DNA from: Babylonia areolata
Taxonomy: Eukaryota > Mollusca > Gastropoda > Neogastropoda > Buccinidae
NCBI RefSeq assembly: GCF_041734735.1
Contig: NC_134876.1
Span: forward strand, 82,986,174 to 83,050,173
DNA length: 64,000 nt
Direction of reading: 5' to 3'
Shown here: piece after piece, positions 13,801 through 24,600 of the stretch
How positions within the stretch are numbered: position 1 is the first letter of the stretch
How the letters are laid out: each line of letters begins with the position of its first letter
Translations under genes and position numbers: made by a program
The notes under the pieces: generated by a model
The model's database searches: none
Seen by the model: only the letters and a program-made list of their open reading frames with translations
What the model was told of the DNA's origin: nothing

Positions 13801-15792
13801 CTGGCTTTTTTGGTCTGTGCAGTTTTGTTTCATCACAGATGTTTTATTTAATTTCATTTTAGTAGTAACTGACAGTGTACATGCGTTTGTGTATAATGTG
13901 ATTGTTACAGGCATGCGTGTGCGCACGGACACATACACCCAAACGCCCACACACATTTATATTTACAAAGGCATTTTTGCATACTTCCTGTTGACACCTA
14001 CCTACTGTTATGAATCAGTAACTTCAGATGCCAGATCAAAACAACGGCTGTTTACCTCTACATGAAGTTCTGTTTTAGTGATCTGCTTTTGATATATCCA
14101 CAGAAATGACCTGGTTCAGAAGTAGATTTTAGCTCTGTCTTTGAGTAGTGTGTGTAAAAAGGACATTGTGCTCCCATTTACAGTTTGGTATATCTTCTAG
14201 CATTTCCATTGATACCCCACAGCAGGGCACATTTCTTTCAAGAAGAATAAATGTTATCAAAGGAACAGCCAATAAGCAGTAACATACTTGTGTGCTGCTC
14301 ATGTATATACACATGTGCATGTTCACTTGCACAAATGAAAAGTACGTATTTATTATGATTGTACCTGTATACCTTTGTAGCAGTAAAATTGACATTGAGA
14401 CAAGATAGGTGTGTACCTCCCCATAGATCTTGCATGTATCCACTATGTTGTATTTGTCTCCATATGTGTTTTCATATATTTTATATGTAACCTTTTTTTT
14501 TTTTATACAGAGACTTAGGTGTCAAGCAGATCACAGATTTAACAGTAGGTACAAGTGCATGCATGTGTGTATAAGTGTGAATGTCTATACAAAAATATTT
14601 AAAATTCAATTTCAGTTGTAAGTTTAATATATAAAAAGTACCACAATATGTAATTCATGTTCATTTGCTGTGACTGAATAACAAGACCCTAATTTGAATA
14701 TCTTGTTTCACCATTAGAACTTAGAAGAATTAGATGTGCATGACTTTTTTTTTTTTTTTGAGTGGGTACAGGTGGTCTGTGGTTTTTATTTGTTATGTTT
14801 TTGCTTTTTCTTGTTAAATTCATCAAAAAATGAACAAGGACAGTCAATTTACATGACTTCAAATACAAAAAAATCCCCAACAGTTTAGCAGATTGTTGGA
14901 TTATTCTTTCTGACAGACCCACCCCAGGATGACAACATGAAGAAAGACGCCATGAATGGAGCGCCTCCACCAGGTGCTTACCCAGCTGTCCCCCCAGCCG
15001 GAGGTCCATATTACCCCCCTGCTGGTGCTCCTGGCCCCTACCCTCCTCCTGCTGCTGGGCCCTACCCTCCTGCTGAGGGGGCCTACCCTCCTCCTGCTGG
15101 TTACCCTCCTGCCGGTGGCTACCCTCCTCCTGCTGGAGGTTATCCTCCTGCTGGGGGTGCCTACCCTCCAGGGCCCATGCCAGGTGCCATGCCTCCAGGA
15201 GCGCCCCCTCCCTACCCAGACGGTGGAGCAGGCATGCAGCCACCCCCACCTGGCTTTGCACCCACCGGTATGAGATGAATGTGTGTGGATAGGCGGGGAG
15301 GGTTAGTTGTTAATAGCAAGAGTGTGTCTGAGAGAGAGTCTGTGTGTTTTCTTGAGCATGTGGAAATGTGTGTGTGTGAGCATAAATGACAATGTGTTTG
15401 TGTATATGTGTAAATGAATGCATGGTGTGTGTGTGCGTGTGTGTGTGTGTGTATGTGCATATGCATAATCATGCTTTAGAGTTTGATGAGGTTGAGTATG
15501 AGAAAGAGCACATATGTGTGCAAGTTTATATATTCTTTTGTGAGTGTGTATTTACATGTATTGCAAGAACATGCATGTGTTGTGTAACCAGAGAGAGAGA
15601 CTGAAGAGAGAGTGTGACATATAGAGGGTGAAAAGGAGAAGGGGAGAAACTGAAAAGGCAATATCGACATCCGGGCAGATGAAGCTGGGTTTGTTCATTA
15701 AAAGCTAGAGAGGATTTCATGCACACAAGCACATGCACGTACATGCTCACCACGTATGCACGCACGCGCACGCACGCACGCACGCACACACG

Positions 15793-15835
<43 letters not shown>

Positions 15836-15969
15836 CTACCCACCCTCACCCACCCTCACATTTTCTCTCTCCCCTTCACTCTTTCCTATAGATTGACAGT
15901 TCAGTGTGAGTGTGTGGTGATAAAAAGTCTATGTACCTGACATGTGTAGGTGCCCCGTATCCCCAGTAA
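814..15969 (+). CDS. Shisa/WBP1-like single-pass membrane protein, 5' end missing (exons 814-964, 8831-8976, 14917-15267, 15950-15969)
   Basis: Four exons join in one frame with GT-AG borders: 814-964 (enters in phase 1, ends in phase 2), 8831-8976 (ends in phase 1), 14917-15267 (ends in phase 1) and 15950-15969 (stop TAA 15967-15969). The product runs from a cysteine-rich ectodomain with CP, CC and CC spacing typical of Shisa, through a valine-rich transmembrane helix with a KRRRNR stop-transfer sequence, to a Pro/Tyr/Gly-rich tail holding a PPPY motif. In the Shisa/WBP1/VOPP1 group such proteins sit in endomembranes or the plasma membrane, and PY motifs recruit WW-domain partners such as Nedd4-type ubiquitin ligases; that role is inferred here. 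The initiator Met and signal peptide must lie upstream of 814, probably left of the window. Domain order and phase agreement make the gene model strong; the exact subfamily is uncertain. Confidence 0.8.
1033..1334. mobile_element. Possible TTAA-flanked MITE (piggyBac-like ends)
   Basis: TTAA at 1033-1036 is followed by CCCCTAGGCTGCCAGTATGA, and TTAA at 1331-1334 is preceded by a sequence whose complement starts CCTGGTATGAC. The shared GGCTGCC/GGTATGAC-like ends, the TTAA target and the roughly 300-bp size fit a non-autonomous piggyBac-type element. The internal sequence carries no coding signal, and the terminal match is imperfect. Confidence 0.3.
1384..1945 (+). CDS. Alternative or separate terminal exon with poly(A) signal
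   Basis: A good acceptor (GCTTTTTTTAG ending at 1383) is followed by an open frame of 29 codons if entered in phase 1. It is acidic at its end (DSDELLTDDVMEDQD) and stops at TGA 1471-1473. AATAAA lies at 1918-1923, followed by U- and GU-rich sequence. If the Shisa exon ending at 964 (phase 2) is spliced here, the frame gives Gly and then an immediate TGA, which would make a secreted ectodomain without a membrane anchor. It may instead be the last exon of an overlapping gene that begins left of the window. I do not recognise the 29-residue peptide, and an open frame this short could occur by chance. Confidence 0.35.
2176..2255. repeat. Near-perfect 80-bp inverted repeat
   Basis: The left arm begins AAACTCGTCTTGCAACTT and the right arm ends AGTTGCAAGACGAGTTT. 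The arms are about 39 bp, differ only by single-base bulges, and have essentially no loop. The sequence would extrude as a cruciform, or fold as a long RNA hairpin if transcribed. It lies inside the piggyBac-like element. Confidence 0.8.
2716..3994 (-). mobile_element. LINE (Jockey/CR1-like reverse transcriptase) fragment, 5'-truncated and frameshifted
   Basis: Read on the minus strand, the frame opens near 3994 (EYIVCQHLQTHLEKHG), then HGFRAGHSCETQLL and the RT motif A block VRDFSKAFDTVPH. After a frame change near 3730 come SSVPQCTVLGPLLFLCHIND and the catalytic FADDCLLY (YADD-box equivalent). A second frame change precedes KKWGMHFNAQKC and the C-terminal block YLGVQIARDLKWSPHI, ending with a stop at 2815-2817. 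Coding-like sequence continues past that stop (NQLSEATVTAGS) towards about 2720. The endonuclease and 5' half are absent. The fragment sits within the piggyBac-like element, so it is younger than it. The 3' junction is unclear, because homopolymer A lies at 2689-2716. Confidence 0.8.
4970..5970. other. Intronic sequence with no recognised element
   Basis: AT-rich sequence with a short (TG)n run at 5275-5289 and a (TTTTA)n run at 5943-5968 just before an S1 SINE tail. No coding exon is supported. Confidence 0.5.
5971..6093 (+). repeat. S1 SINE tail module
   Basis: This is a roughly 123-bp copy starting AAGGCCTGACTAAGCACGTT and ending in CTACTGATACTGATACTG. It matches the 3' third of the full-length S1 SINE at 27378-27799 but lacks the tRNA-like head and body. 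It is preceded by a (TTTTA)n tract. Confidence 0.85.
7119..7520 (+). repeat. Upstream copy of an intronic direct duplication
   Basis: Starts TTGGACTGAAATGTATGCTT and includes a purine tract, CTTTCAGTTACAGGTTTTCT and AAGAAAAAGATCAAGTGGAG. The same order of landmarks recurs about 880 bp downstream at 8002-8358 with scattered differences and small indels, so this is an old tandem segmental duplication. A short third echo (TGGACTGAAATGTATGCTTC) lies near 7761. Confidence 0.8.
8002..8358 (+). repeat. Downstream copy of the intronic direct duplication
   Basis: Partner of 7119-7520. It keeps AGGCAGACCTCCACATACAT, CTTTCAGTTACAGGTTTTCT and the AAGATCAAGTGGAGATGCAT block. It ends in CATCACTCGCACACA, after which the two copies diverge. 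No coding potential is evident in either copy. Confidence 0.8.
8831..8976 (+). CDS. Shisa-like exon: transmembrane segment
   Basis: The acceptor GTGAGCAG ends at 8830 and the donor GTGAGG starts at 8977. The frame gives RPSRRSGGSP, then a run rich in V and I (VVIIVVVVVVVVGIIVVAA), then ICYKRRRNRGGG. This is one hydrophobic helix of about 21 residues flanked by basic residues on the cytosolic side. The exon enters in phase 2 and leaves in phase 1, joining its neighbours exactly. Confidence 0.8.
10824..10860. repeat. (CA)n microsatellite
   Basis: About 18 uninterrupted CA units, followed by GGAGGCACGCACGCATGCAC. Confidence 0.95.
13656..13773 (-). repeat. S1 SINE tail module, minus strand
   Basis: Reverse-oriented copy: on + it reads TTTCAGTTTCAGTAGCTCAA through to ACCCAACGCGCTTG. 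It is the only tail module here on the minus strand, and it lacks the first dozen bases (AAGGCCTGACTA) of the module. Confidence 0.85.
14917..15267 (+). CDS. Shisa-like exon: Pro/Tyr/Gly-rich cytoplasmic tail
   Basis: The acceptor TTCTGACAG ends at 14916. The frame reads DPPQDDNMKKDAMNG (first Asp split across the junction) and then about 100 residues of short repeats built on YPPPAGG and AYPP, ending PPPYPDGG, MQPPPPGFAPTG. PPPY is a PY motif able to bind WW domains. The coding DNA is an imprecise CCTCCTGCTGG-type repeat, prone to length change. If the intron starting at 15268 is retained, the protein ends TGMR at a TGA at 15276-15278; if spliced, it ends TGAPYPQ. Confidence 0.8.
15757..15833. 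repeat. (CA/CG)n microsatellite in the last Shisa-like intron
   Basis: CGCACG-type repeats grade into a pure (CA)n run. It lies within the short intron 15268-15949. Confidence 0.9.
15950..15969 (+). CDS. Shisa-like last exon (C-terminal GAPYPQ)
   Basis: The acceptor CATGTGTAG ends at 15949. The 20 bases complete the split Gly codon and add A-P-Y-P-Q before TAA at 15967-15969. The residues extend the Pro/Tyr-rich style of the tail, and the phase matches, which favours the spliced end over the read-through end. The polypyrimidine tract is weak. Confidence 0.55.
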
Positions 15970-18900
15970 GGATGGACGTCATTGCCAGGACACACTGACT
16001 GTGGAGCCGGCAGTGCATGCTGACTGTGGCCAAGTTCACAGTTTTGGAGAATGGATGCTGAACATGATAAGTTTCAGCTGGTTCAAAGCTCTAAAGCATG
16101 ATTATGCTTTTTCTCACACCCTGTTTCTCTCTCTCTATCTCTTAAAAAAATCCCCCAAAATGTGGCTTTTCTGCGGAGGATAAACTTTCTTTTCTTTTTA
16201 ACGTTATTCTTTTGCAAGATCGCATTCCTCTTTCACTTAATGTATGTAAAATGTTCACTCATATATCCTTTACAATATTGAAATCTTATTACATCGTTCA
16301 CACACAGACACACAAACACCCCCCCCCCCTCCCCAAACAAACACACACACACACACACACACTTACCCCCCACGCCCCCACACACAATGTCTTAATATGT
16401 CTGTTTTCAGTCTGTACACCTATGAATGTTGTTGCTTCTTCTTACGTTTGTAAGTGCAGACTTAAAATCTGTTTTTAAACTTTCTAATTGTAGCATATTT
16501 GTTGATGTGCTTAATCTTAAAGCATCTTGTTTTTATAACTTTTTGATAATACTGTATTTTATTATGGCAGATGTTGTCAGTTTTGAATGCTTATTTTATA
16601 ACGCTTAATGTACTGAACTTTGATCACTTTGTCTGCATTTTCCCTTTATTGTGATCTTGTTGGGGTCACACACTGTGTAATTTGGGACTTTCTCTTAGGG
16701 AGGTGGGTGATTTTAAGGCAGGATGTTGGGAGGAATGCAAACAGGTCATTGTGTACAATTTTTGATCTGTGCAAAACATGGGAGGGAATGGGGAACAGGT
16801 GATGTATTGTCCAGTATTCAGCATGAGGAGTATGAAAGCAAGTGTCGACATTATTTGATTGTTCTGTTCTTGTAAGGAGGGTGTGTAGAGGAGGATTGTT
16901 GACATTTCCAGACTACTGGTTCTTTTGTTTTTTCAGTTTACTGAGAATGGTACATACGCAGAACATTGCCATTTGGAGACAGGGTATTTTGTCCCTTTTC
17001 ACAGACATATTTCTACTTCACACATTGCCCAGGAATGACACGCAGAATTGTGTGTGTTTATATATATATATATATATGTATGTATATATATAACATGGGA
17101 ATGATTATGTTGATAAAGATAAAATATGATATGCTGCTTTTATAAATTGATGAATAAAACGTTGTGAAGGGATAATTGCACAAAAGGAACAGGATCTCAA
17201 ATGGTTGGGAAAAGTTTGGGGTTTTTTTTGTGATAAAGAAATTGTCAGTGGCTGCATATTTGTGTGTGTGTGTTTTGTTAAGTCACTCAGATTTAAAAAA
17301 AAAAAAAAAGTTCCTGGGATAAATGATTTCTCCCTCCATTTCCAAAATACTTGATGGAATTTAAAAATAAAAATAAAAAAAGAATAAAAAATAATGACAT
17401 GGACACTTTCCCAGCATAAAATCTCTGAGCTATGTGCAGGTTGGTAGGCTGGCACTAAGAACATAAACTGTGAAAGCAACCTGTGTCACAACAGCTTGCA
17501 ATAGGTCAGCATATGGCCACTAAATTGATGAGTAGCGGTGCCTTGGACAGCAGTCTTTGTTGCTGTCTTCAGGGATGTAATGCTGAAATAATTGGCATAT
17601 AAAAGAATTAAGCATGTCAGAACATTTTTCTCCGCAATCTGATTGATTGGATGGGCTGAAAGTCTCAGTTATTGATTGGATGGGCTGAAAGTCCCAGTTC
17701 CTTTTTATTTATTTACTTTTTTAATATCCTTAAGCAAACTGTCCTTCAGATTTTATTCTTGATAGCATTGCAGATTTGCTGAATTCTTGCCTCTGTCCTT
17801 CTCTTTTACAGTCATTAATAATTGTGCATTCACCAGAATATCTGAGTGCAGAGCAGTGTATAAAAAGCATTCAGCTTCTCTTAGTTGTGCCACAGCCTCA
17901 TTATGAACAAAAAGAGAGGGAGATTGTGGGTAGTGAGAAGAAATTGCCTTACTAGGGATTTATTTCCAATTCTTGAGGTACATTTTTTACATGCCTTTCA
18001 CTTCACTACAAAGCTATAAAGTCATGTTGGACCTCCAGCAAGATATCCAGCTGTGGTTATTTTCTTTTAGCTCTAATTGCTTCATTAAAGAATAGGTCCA
18101 CTCCAAATTAGTTGAAACTACTCCATGTAACTGTTAGACAAATTTGAACTTGGACAGTCAAGAAATCTTAATATTCTTCTCTTTCTTGTTTCAAGGATGT
18201 ATAAGCTTAGTGTGTAATTGGGGAACAGTCCTCTCAGACTTATGCCCAGAAGCAGTCATAGCAGACAATCACTCGGAAAGAGACAGGATAGTATACAGGC
18301 AGTACTTATCCATTCTGTAAGAGCTGTGTATTTTTACCTTCTCCATTTTTGAACTGCTTATCCCATCTGTAAAGGCCTTGTATTTTCACTTTGTCCATTT
18401 TAGATGTTTTAGAGTGGTGCAGGATGAATGTGAACTCACAAAAGATTTCTTTTAACTTTTCTGATGGTTGCGTTGTAAATGTTTCCTCACAGTAAATGTT
18501 TCCTTACAGTTCAGAAGGATTTGGTACCAGCGCCAAGGATAAAAAAGAAGAGGAAAGGGCAGGGAAGGTAGACTTCTCTGTGCTCTGAAGCTCAAGTTTG
18601 GGATTATAGTATCCAGTGTGCTCATTTTTTGTGGGTTTTTTTTTTGCAGAACACTTCTGATTCTTGCTCTAGTATTGTTTGTCGGAGAACAGTGTACTCT
18701 TCTTTGATCTTTGCTCATCCGTTGAAGTAAATGGACAATCAGTGTCAGTCGCCATTCTCCAGCAGGAAAGGGAGAGAGGAGATTGTGATAGCTTAAAAAA
18801 AAAACATGGGTGTATTTTCAAAATTTTGTATGGTTTGCCCAATAGCAGAAGATGATTTGCCATTCTGTTATTATTAATGTGCCTAAAGTACTATTTTTTA

Positions 18901-19206
18901 CAAAACTTTTTATTGTACTACTTTTGTCTTCTCTTTCATGTTCTTGTAAGATATGAAAAACTGCCTGTGTTGAGATTGATTCACTCACTGCATGACTGAA
19001 ATGTACTTTTTCTGGTAGACTTTAAGTGGGCATTTAATGTACATAAGTCTTCAGAGGAGCATGATTGAGTCCAAACAGCTGATGGTGCTGTTTGTTTTTA
19101 GATTACTGGGCTATTATTCCTTCCATTTTCTATGCTTGTGAGTTTCTCTGTCCATTAGAGAGGGTTTTTGTTGTTGTTTTCTGTCAGTTTAAAAAGTTCT
19201 TTTACT

Positions 19207-19380
19207 CTCTCACAACCTCAGACTCATGAAATAGCTGAGTGTTTAGAGCATTTTACTATTTATGTGAGGGTCCTGGGTTTTAGTCCTGACTTCACCTGGT
19301 AAGGTAAAGGCAGATTTTTCTGATCTCCCATTTCAACATGATTCTGTAATTCAGTGTTCAGTGGGTTATGCAAACCTGAA
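19207..19380 (+). repeat. Degenerate S2-type SINE fragment
   Basis: It contains TAGCTGAGTGTTTAGAGCAT (A-box region), GAGGGTCCTGGGTTTTAGTC (B-box region), then CTGATCTCCCATTTCAACAT and CAGTGTTCAGTGGGTTATG. These are the same landmarks in the same order as the S2 copies at 33548 and 37701, with a central deletion. Confidence 0.6.
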
Positions 19381-22300
19381 TATATAGAGCATGCATACTC
19401 ACTTACTTGGTTTGAACTTGTACATTCGGATTAACATCTTGTACATTCGGAAGAAGGTGGGTGTTGTAGCCCAAAATCCAGAAAAAGAAGAAAAACCTAC
19501 TCTGTGTCCCTCTTATTTGTCTTTCCAAAAAAGACAGTGTATATCCACAGGCATTGTATATATTTCTGATTGTGTATTCATATATTGAATGTACTTAAAA
19601 TGATTTGTTTCTTTCTTGGTGTACAAAATCTTATGCTTGCTTTCTGATGTTTTTAAGGAGCTTGATAAAAAAGTTTGAAAAAAGCTGAGAACTTGTTCCA
19701 GAGTATTGTATAAATGTAGATAAATTGTTTTCACTTAAATGATATTTTATTCATATTACTATTTCAGTAATATTTAATCTTGCCTTAATATATATTAATA
19801 TAGCTTGCTTTCATGTCTTGATTTTTGTCATCTTGAAGAGGTGCAATAGTTATTGTTGCTTCTTTTTACAGTAATACAGTAATAGTGATTGATTTTCCAG
19901 TTTTTGGAAATACTTGGAAAGTATGCACAAGATGACCATGCTATACTTACGTATTAGATGAATGATCACATTTAAAAAATGTTGCTTTTGTTGTTGTTTT
20001 TTAAATGAGAAAGAGAAGAATTATATTTATATAATTTGAAGTTACTGGGGTTTTTTTAATTAGAAAGAGAATGATTATGTTAATGTTATTTAAGGGGCAA
20101 AGGTGGGGGGTCGTAATAAAAGGATAGGTATAAATACAAAAAAAATAGTGGACTGTTGACTTTTTTTTCTTTTTCTTTTTGAGGTTTTGAAAGTAGGCCA
20201 GATTCCTTGGACCAGTAGATCAGTAAAATGCCACCACACACACACACACACACACACACACTGACACAGGTGAGAGGTGAGATATGGAGGGTTTATGTGT
20301 GTGTGTGTGTGGTAAATAAAATGCATTTTTCATCATGCGGTCACAATGTCCTTTTGACCCTGTCCTCAAATTAGAATGTGATAGAGGTTCAGGTGTCTTT
20401 CACGATAAGAAAACACACTGTACTTGCCCCGTTTCAGGAGATTTTAAATGTGATATATGTGCAACTGTATTCAGTTTACAGAGCAATTTCCTGTTCATCA
20501 CTTTGATTTGAACTTATGTTTTTAATAGTTTTATGAAGATGACTTTGTTTTGTTCATGGTTTTTATTTTCTGTTTATATTTATTTCATTTTTATTGTTTT
20601 TGTTTATATGTATGTTTTAGAGTTGTGTTTTTTGTTGTTCTTTCACATTCATTTTACCAGATTTTGTTATTCTTTCCAGAGCTATGTCATTGTACAAGGG
20701 ATCATTTTCAGTGCATTTAATGACGTAGATGGGGATTCTCTTTAGCTGGATCTTGTTATTCAGTGTTCACCACATTTTGTTCTTCTTTTCAAAGTTATGT
20801 TTACTAACCTTATATCACTCTCAGTGCATTGGTGATGCAGATGCATGCCTGTTCAAGTTAGATGTTTGTGGCTGCATTAGATTAATATATAAAGAATTAA
20901 TGCAGTGCACACCTCTGTTTAAAAGAGAGTGGGTTTTTGTTTGTTTTTTTTAAGGTGTTTTTCCCCCCAGAAATAAGTATATCATTTTCAAAGAACCAGT
21001 ATAGTTCTCCCACAGCTGTGATCCTCTTTCTGTGTGAGTTTAGTCACCATGAAAGCTTTGAGGGATTCAAAAACTGATCGCATTTCTGTTCACAGTGTTT
21101 AATCAAGCCTTTCAGTATATATAATCATCCCAAAGGAAACAAAGGTGATTTTAAGTGTGAGAGATGTTTAGTCTGAAAATTCTTCTGCTTAGCGTCGGGG
21201 ACAGTCACCTTCGTGATAAAGAACTCAAGAGACCACTTGAGGATAATTTGAAAGGATTGCTTTCCCCTTTAAAAGGAGCTGCAGATATGGAGCCTTCAAA
21301 GTCTCTGAACATTTTAAGTCTACATTTGGTGGTGCCGCACTTCATGAAGGATTAATAAAGCAGTGTTTCTTGCATCTTGTTGTGAGCAGAAAATATTAAT
21401 ATGATTTGGGGATCTGTCATGTGCGCTTGTATAACTAAGTATGCACATGTATGTATGCATGAAGAAAGGACAATATTGGTGTGTGCATGAATTGTGAACA
21501 AGCATGTTTTTTTCTGGTTTTGTGACTGGCGTAGCTGGTGTAGAGTGAGTAATTTTATTTTGTCCCCTTCGGATGTGAAAGGACTGGGTGAACCAGTTTT
21601 AACCAGGGTGGTGTTCACTCATTGCACAAATATAAAACACAGGTGCAACAGTGCTAGTGTGTGTGGACCTGATGTTATCCTGGCGTGAGCTGAGATGCTC
21701 CAGTGTAGGCTGGTGATGGAAAAACCAGGCACACCGAAGGGGATCTACCCATGGTGGGCAGGAAGATGAGGCTTCCTGGGCCCTAGCCATGTTTCCTTGT
21801 AAAAGAGGGGTGAGGCCATCTGGTGCCTACTCAGAAGATTTTCACTCTGACACCGGGAGTTCAGATTGTGTAGTCAGGACTTGGCTACCACGTTCATACT
21901 GTGGCAGTGAGGGTCAAAAGAAAAGGCTTAAGGAGATTGCCAGGACTCAGTGAACATTAAGCCATCATTTATTTATATTTAGGTATGTTGGCCATAATCA
22001 TAAGCAAACCAGGAAGGATTTGGGTCTATGTAAACCTGATGGAGTTCAGGTGTAGTATACATCTTTATACCTGATGTGATTTCAGGAAGACACCAGAAGG
22101 GAGTGAGTTTTTTTTTTCTGGAACAAATGTGGAAGTGGAAGGCTGAAAGAGTAGTTTCATAAGAATGGAGTGTGTGTGTTAACTGTGGTGTATTGTTTCA
22201 AAAATAATATTTTGCTCCATGTTTTTTTATCAAGAAGAGGGAAAAGTAAATTTTGTATTTTCCTAGCACTCGTGTTAGCCCTGTCTTAAAGGAAAGGTAC

Positions 22301-23884
22301 GATTGTGTGCGGATTCATTCTGTGTGTTTCTGAGTGCGGATACACAGTATCAGAGTATGACAGGATCATATACCATAGTAGTATGCACACACGATCTTGT
22401 TCTCCATGGGATGGAAGAAAACAAAATAACAAACTTCAGAATTGCAAGGGAAGCTTTGAGGAGGGGTAGAGTGTTCTTTGAAAATTTTTGCTCCTTTTTT
22501 GGCTTCTTGAATATTGCGGTTTGACAGTGAGATGAACTCATGAATATGAAGCTACCTTTCTGTCTTCTTCTTGACTTTCCTGAGAGCGCTTATCTTTCAG
22601 CTGTCTTCTTTGGTGGAAGATTATGTGCACATTTCTTCACTTGTTATCATTCTGGTTGGTGTGTATATATGTTATTTCAGTCTTGTCAGTGTTCAGATTT
22701 GTTACTTGAATCCTTGAACATTCCTCGTTAAACTCAAGGATTCAGCTATTGAAAGTGTGGGTGATAAAAAAAATTACATTGGCAGCTGTTTGAACTGAAT
22801 GCTGGATCCATTCATGGCTAATGATGTGAGTAATGTGCAGATATTTGTGCAAGGCATTCACTTGAAAAGAAGCAGGCAGTACCATGGCACTTGAGTACTA
22901 ATCTTTGTTTCCCTTCTGATTAAGCAAAGACCGCATAACTCTTGCTCTTTTCTCAGGTGGTTCATTTGTCAGCAGTGGAGTGAGTAGTTGTTGTATACTT
23001 TTTAATGAACTATTTCGGCCTATGAATTCTTGTCAAATTTCAACCAGTGTTTTATCTTCTCTTGTTCCACATTGTTGCCTACTTGTGACAGCGTGCATGA
23101 TTCAACTCTTTGATGTTAATTGCTGCATGTTTGTCTCCCTGTGTTTGGTCTTGGTCTTTGAACTTGGAAAACAAGGAGTGGAGAAGTAGTACAGTGGAGA
23201 TTGGAGTTAAAGTTGTCCGTATGGAAGAAACTGGTTGTTGGCTTGGAAGAAAAAAACAAAAAGCTGTTGGAACAAGAAGTGGAGAAGTAGTGAAGTGGTT
23301 TTAGTCAAGGTGCCCATTGAAACAAAGTGGTAGTTGTCTGTGTGGGAAAAAAAAAGAGAGCAAACCTGGAAGTGAATTTTATGTTTTAAAAAGTCTATTG
23401 ATGTTGCTAAAATGTTCCTAAAGTGTAGCTAAAACCTTTCGTTTTGCAATAGGAACCAATTAATTTTGATGGTTTTTCCCACAGCCTACATCTAAAATCT
23501 TGAATACATTTGATGGCACATGTTGTCATAAACATGTAAACAGCACCACTACTCAAAATATTGGCCACTTGTACATTTTTCATCTTTTATTTTTTGTTTA
23601 TTTATTACATTTTATATTGATGAGACTTATTTTCTTGTGAATTCATTGCATTTTGTTTTTTGTTGTTGTTTTTATTTATGCATGTGATGAAAACAGGGTA
23701 ATTGTTTTTATAGTTTTTATGGTGTTGTGATTGATTTTATAGATTTATAGTGTTTTGAAACAGTCTGCTTGAGTGAGATTTATTACAACTTACTTAATTG
23801 ACAATGTCATAAGGGTATTTGCTTTGTAGCGTGTGATACAATCTTTTTCCAAATGAGATGTCTATTTGTTAGAAACATACATTT

Positions 23885-23888
<4 letters not shown>

Positions 23889-23936
<48 letters not shown>
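23889..23936. repeat. (CA)n microsatellite
   Basis: Uninterrupted run of about 24 CA units. Confidence 0.95.
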
Positions 23937-23937
<1 letters not shown>

Positions 23938-24410
23938 CCTAAACAGGTGTTGGTCTAAATAATTTTAGCGTTATATTGGCAAATGTCATTGTTTGATATG
24001 ACTACTTGTACTGTCTTTTTGGTGACTGGATTCTGGTGATGCCATGTTTCCTGTCAGTTAACATGGTCATTAGGTGAGTCATTGTACCTGTTTACCATTC
24101 AGTAATTCCTGTATGCAGTGCTGTGCTTACTTGTGTGATGCATTTAAATGCAATGTGTTAATTACCTACTCTTTAAAAGAAGAAAAAGAAAAAAAAAGAT
24201 TGTCTAATTACTGGTGTGCTTGAAATTGTATGCTTCTCTATCTCTTTCTCTCTCAATTTCTGTCTGTCTTTTCTCTTGTGGCTTTCAGTGCTGTGCTGTA
24301 CCCTCCCTCTTTCTCTCTCTCTCACCGTCTTACTGTCTTCTCTCTTACTTTACACATGCACATACAAGGCATGTTCCTCATAGCCCAGCCAACCACAAAA
24401 GACCCATTTA

Positions 24411-24600
24411 ATTTCACATACCTAACCGTGACCCACTTGTGCAGACTCTGGCAGGGGTCTGATTCCTGTCCTGTGCAAACTACTACCCGCATAGGCAGAG
24501 AAAACAAAAGTAGCTACGGCTGATAACCTCCCGAAGTAGGTTACCTCCCCTTTGCATCCCTGACTAGCGCCCTCTTTTTCCAGCAGTTCCTTTTCAGGGC
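24411..24600 (-). repeat. Dispersed repeat with degraded splice-donor end (copy 1)
   Basis: It shares CCGTGACCCA, TGCAGACTC, GGCAGGGGTCTGA, TGTGCAAACTACTA, GATAACCTCCC and TTACCTCCCCTTTG with 61187-61455 in the same order. In this copy the minus-strand splice-like site reads GGTCACGGTTAGG, so the GTAAGT core is mutated. It is not a tRNA-type SINE and I do not know the family name. Confidence 0.7.

Larger units (their letters stand above)
8977..14916 (+). other. Second visible intron of the Shisa-like gene
   Basis: T-rich intron with alternating purine-pyrimidine tracts (9060-9150, including GCGCGCGCGC), a (CA)n array (10824-10860), a (TG)n run (11288-11338), a 36-bp tandem duplication near 12266-12331 (ACTGCACTGTCATTGTTACT-type unit), and a reversed S1 SINE tail (13656-13773). 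I see no further exon. Confidence 0.5.

Noticed and set aside
14689-15261. 190-codon minus-strand frame rich in Gln/Glu/Gly
   Set aside because: It is the complement of the Pro/Tyr/Gly-coding repeat of the Shisa-like tail exon; low-complexity shadow.
21164-21355. 63-codon frame of fairly normal composition
   Set aside because: No splice sites, no recognised family and no conserved motif; chance open frame in T-rich DNA is as likely.
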